From NCBI GenBank assembly GCA_938039795.1, contig CALHWU010000038.1, forward strand, positions 1 to 6,163: 6,163 bases of DNA. The letters run 5' to 3'. The stretch's first letter is position 1; every line of letters begins with the position of its first letter. This document shows positions 5,702-6,163 of the stretch, piece by piece. The notes below the pieces were generated by a model that was not told the origin of the DNA, searched no databases, and saw only the letters and a list, made by a program, of their open reading frames with translations. This DNA is from an uncultured Muribaculaceae bacterium. GTDB lineage: Bacteria > Bacteroidota > Bacteroidia > Bacteroidales > Muribaculaceae. Position numbers and translations under genes: made by a program.

Positions 5702-6163
5702 ATGAACCCGAAGCTTAAAGGCTACGCGCTCGGCATCGTGGCCGCGGCCACCTACGGCATGAATCCGCTATTCGCCCTGCCGCTTTACTCGGCGGGGATG
5801 ACGGCGGATTCCGTGCTGTTTTTCCGCTATGCCCTGGCCATACCGCTTCTGGCAGCCATGACAGCCATGCGCGGCCGCAGTTTCAGGGTGACGCGCCCGC
5901 AATTGCTCACTCTGGCCATGCTCGGACTGCTCATGGCTCTGTCGTCGCTCTCGCTGTTTCTCTCCTACAACTACATGGATGCCGGCATAGCCTCGACCAT
6001 CCTGTTTGTATATCCCGTGATGGTGGCTGTGATCATGGCTGCGGTCTACCGCGAGCGGCTGTCGCCGGTCATGATAGCCAGCATAGCGACCGCCCTCGGG
6101 GGAATAGCGCTGCTCTACCGCTACAAGGACAAGCCCGCCAGCTGGCTGTTCGTCATGGGCACG
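5702..6163 (+). CDS. EamA/DMT-family transporter, N-terminal half (runs off right edge)
   Basis: The 154 codons present encode the first half of an inner-membrane drug/metabolite-superfamily permease with EamA repeats; complete members have about 290-310 residues and ten helices. Five hydrophobic segments are visible, near residues 7-28, 37-56, 66-88, 94-116 and 121-139, making one EamA repeat. GMNPLFALPLY (19-29), FFRYALAIP (40-48) and the block from GIAST (95-99) through VYPVMVA (103-109) to YRERL (116-120) are typical of the family. The segment ending GGIALLY closes the repeat. The frame is open to the window edge. ATG 5702 follows the ddl stop by 22 bases, without a Shine-Dalgarno site, and gives a short Asn-Pro-Lys start before the first helix. 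The substrate cannot be predicted; EamA proteins move amino acids, nucleotide-related compounds and other small metabolites. It may belong to the same transcript as ddl, but a functional tie to cell-wall synthesis is not shown. Confidence 0.9.
   Translation, partial: MNPKLKGYALGIVAAATYGMNPLFALPLYSAGMTADSVLFFRYALAIPLLAAMTAMRGRSFRVTRPQLLTLAMLGLLMALSSLSLFLSYNYMDAGIASTILFVYPVMVAVIMAAVYRERLSPVMIASIATALGGIALLYRYKDKPASWLFVMGT

Overview
The window looks like chromosomal DNA of a Bacteroidota bacterium, most likely order Bacteroidales. Three things point there. A PorU-type type IX secretion sortase is present. The GH25 muramidase is of the short, N-terminally anchored kind I associate with Bacteroides and its relatives. 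Start sites lack Shine-Dalgarno sequences, and the intergenic region carries Bacteroides-type promoter elements (TTTG and TAnnTTTG). The coding DNA is GC-rich, especially at third positions, unlike typical Bacteroides species, so a higher-GC family such as Muribaculaceae or Rikenellaceae is plausible. I cannot fix the family.

The layout is two divergent transcription units around an AT-rich spacer (1923-2096). Leftward on the minus strand run a membrane-anchored GH25 lysozyme-family protein (1155-1922) and, 16 bases after it, the N-terminal third of porU (1-1138). The porU reading frame is open to the window edge. It starts at a GTG that supplies a good signal peptide and leaves the window just after a QNLHG motif, before the peptidase domain. 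Rightward on the plus strand are four closely spaced genes with gaps of 13, 30 and 22 bases: an alpha/beta hydrolase (2097-2858), a MurF-like Mur ligase with a multi-spanning membrane domain at its N-terminus (2872-4470), a long-form D-alanine--D-alanine ligase (4501-5679), and the first half of an EamA/DMT-family transporter (5702 to the right edge).

Most of the genes concern the cell envelope. Ddl makes a D-Ala-D-Ala-type dipeptide, and a MurF-type ligase is the enzyme class that consumes it. The two adjacent genes therefore look like a dedicated make-and-attach pair. The ligase is not a canonical MurF: the usual N-terminal UDP-MurNAc-binding domain is absent and replaced by about five membrane segments, and several conserved MurF positions differ. 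The alpha/beta hydrolase begins the unit and may act on the same material, but its substrate cannot be read from sequence. The GH25 protein cuts or remodels peptidoglycan glycan strands. PorU processes and attaches type IX secretion cargo at the outer membrane.

The most interesting item is the hydrolase / membrane Mur ligase / long Ddl cassette. It could be an alternative peptidoglycan-precursor or D-amino-acid ligation pathway that works at the membrane alongside housekeeping MurF and Ddl. No RNA genes, mobile elements, CRISPR arrays or convincing terminators were found.
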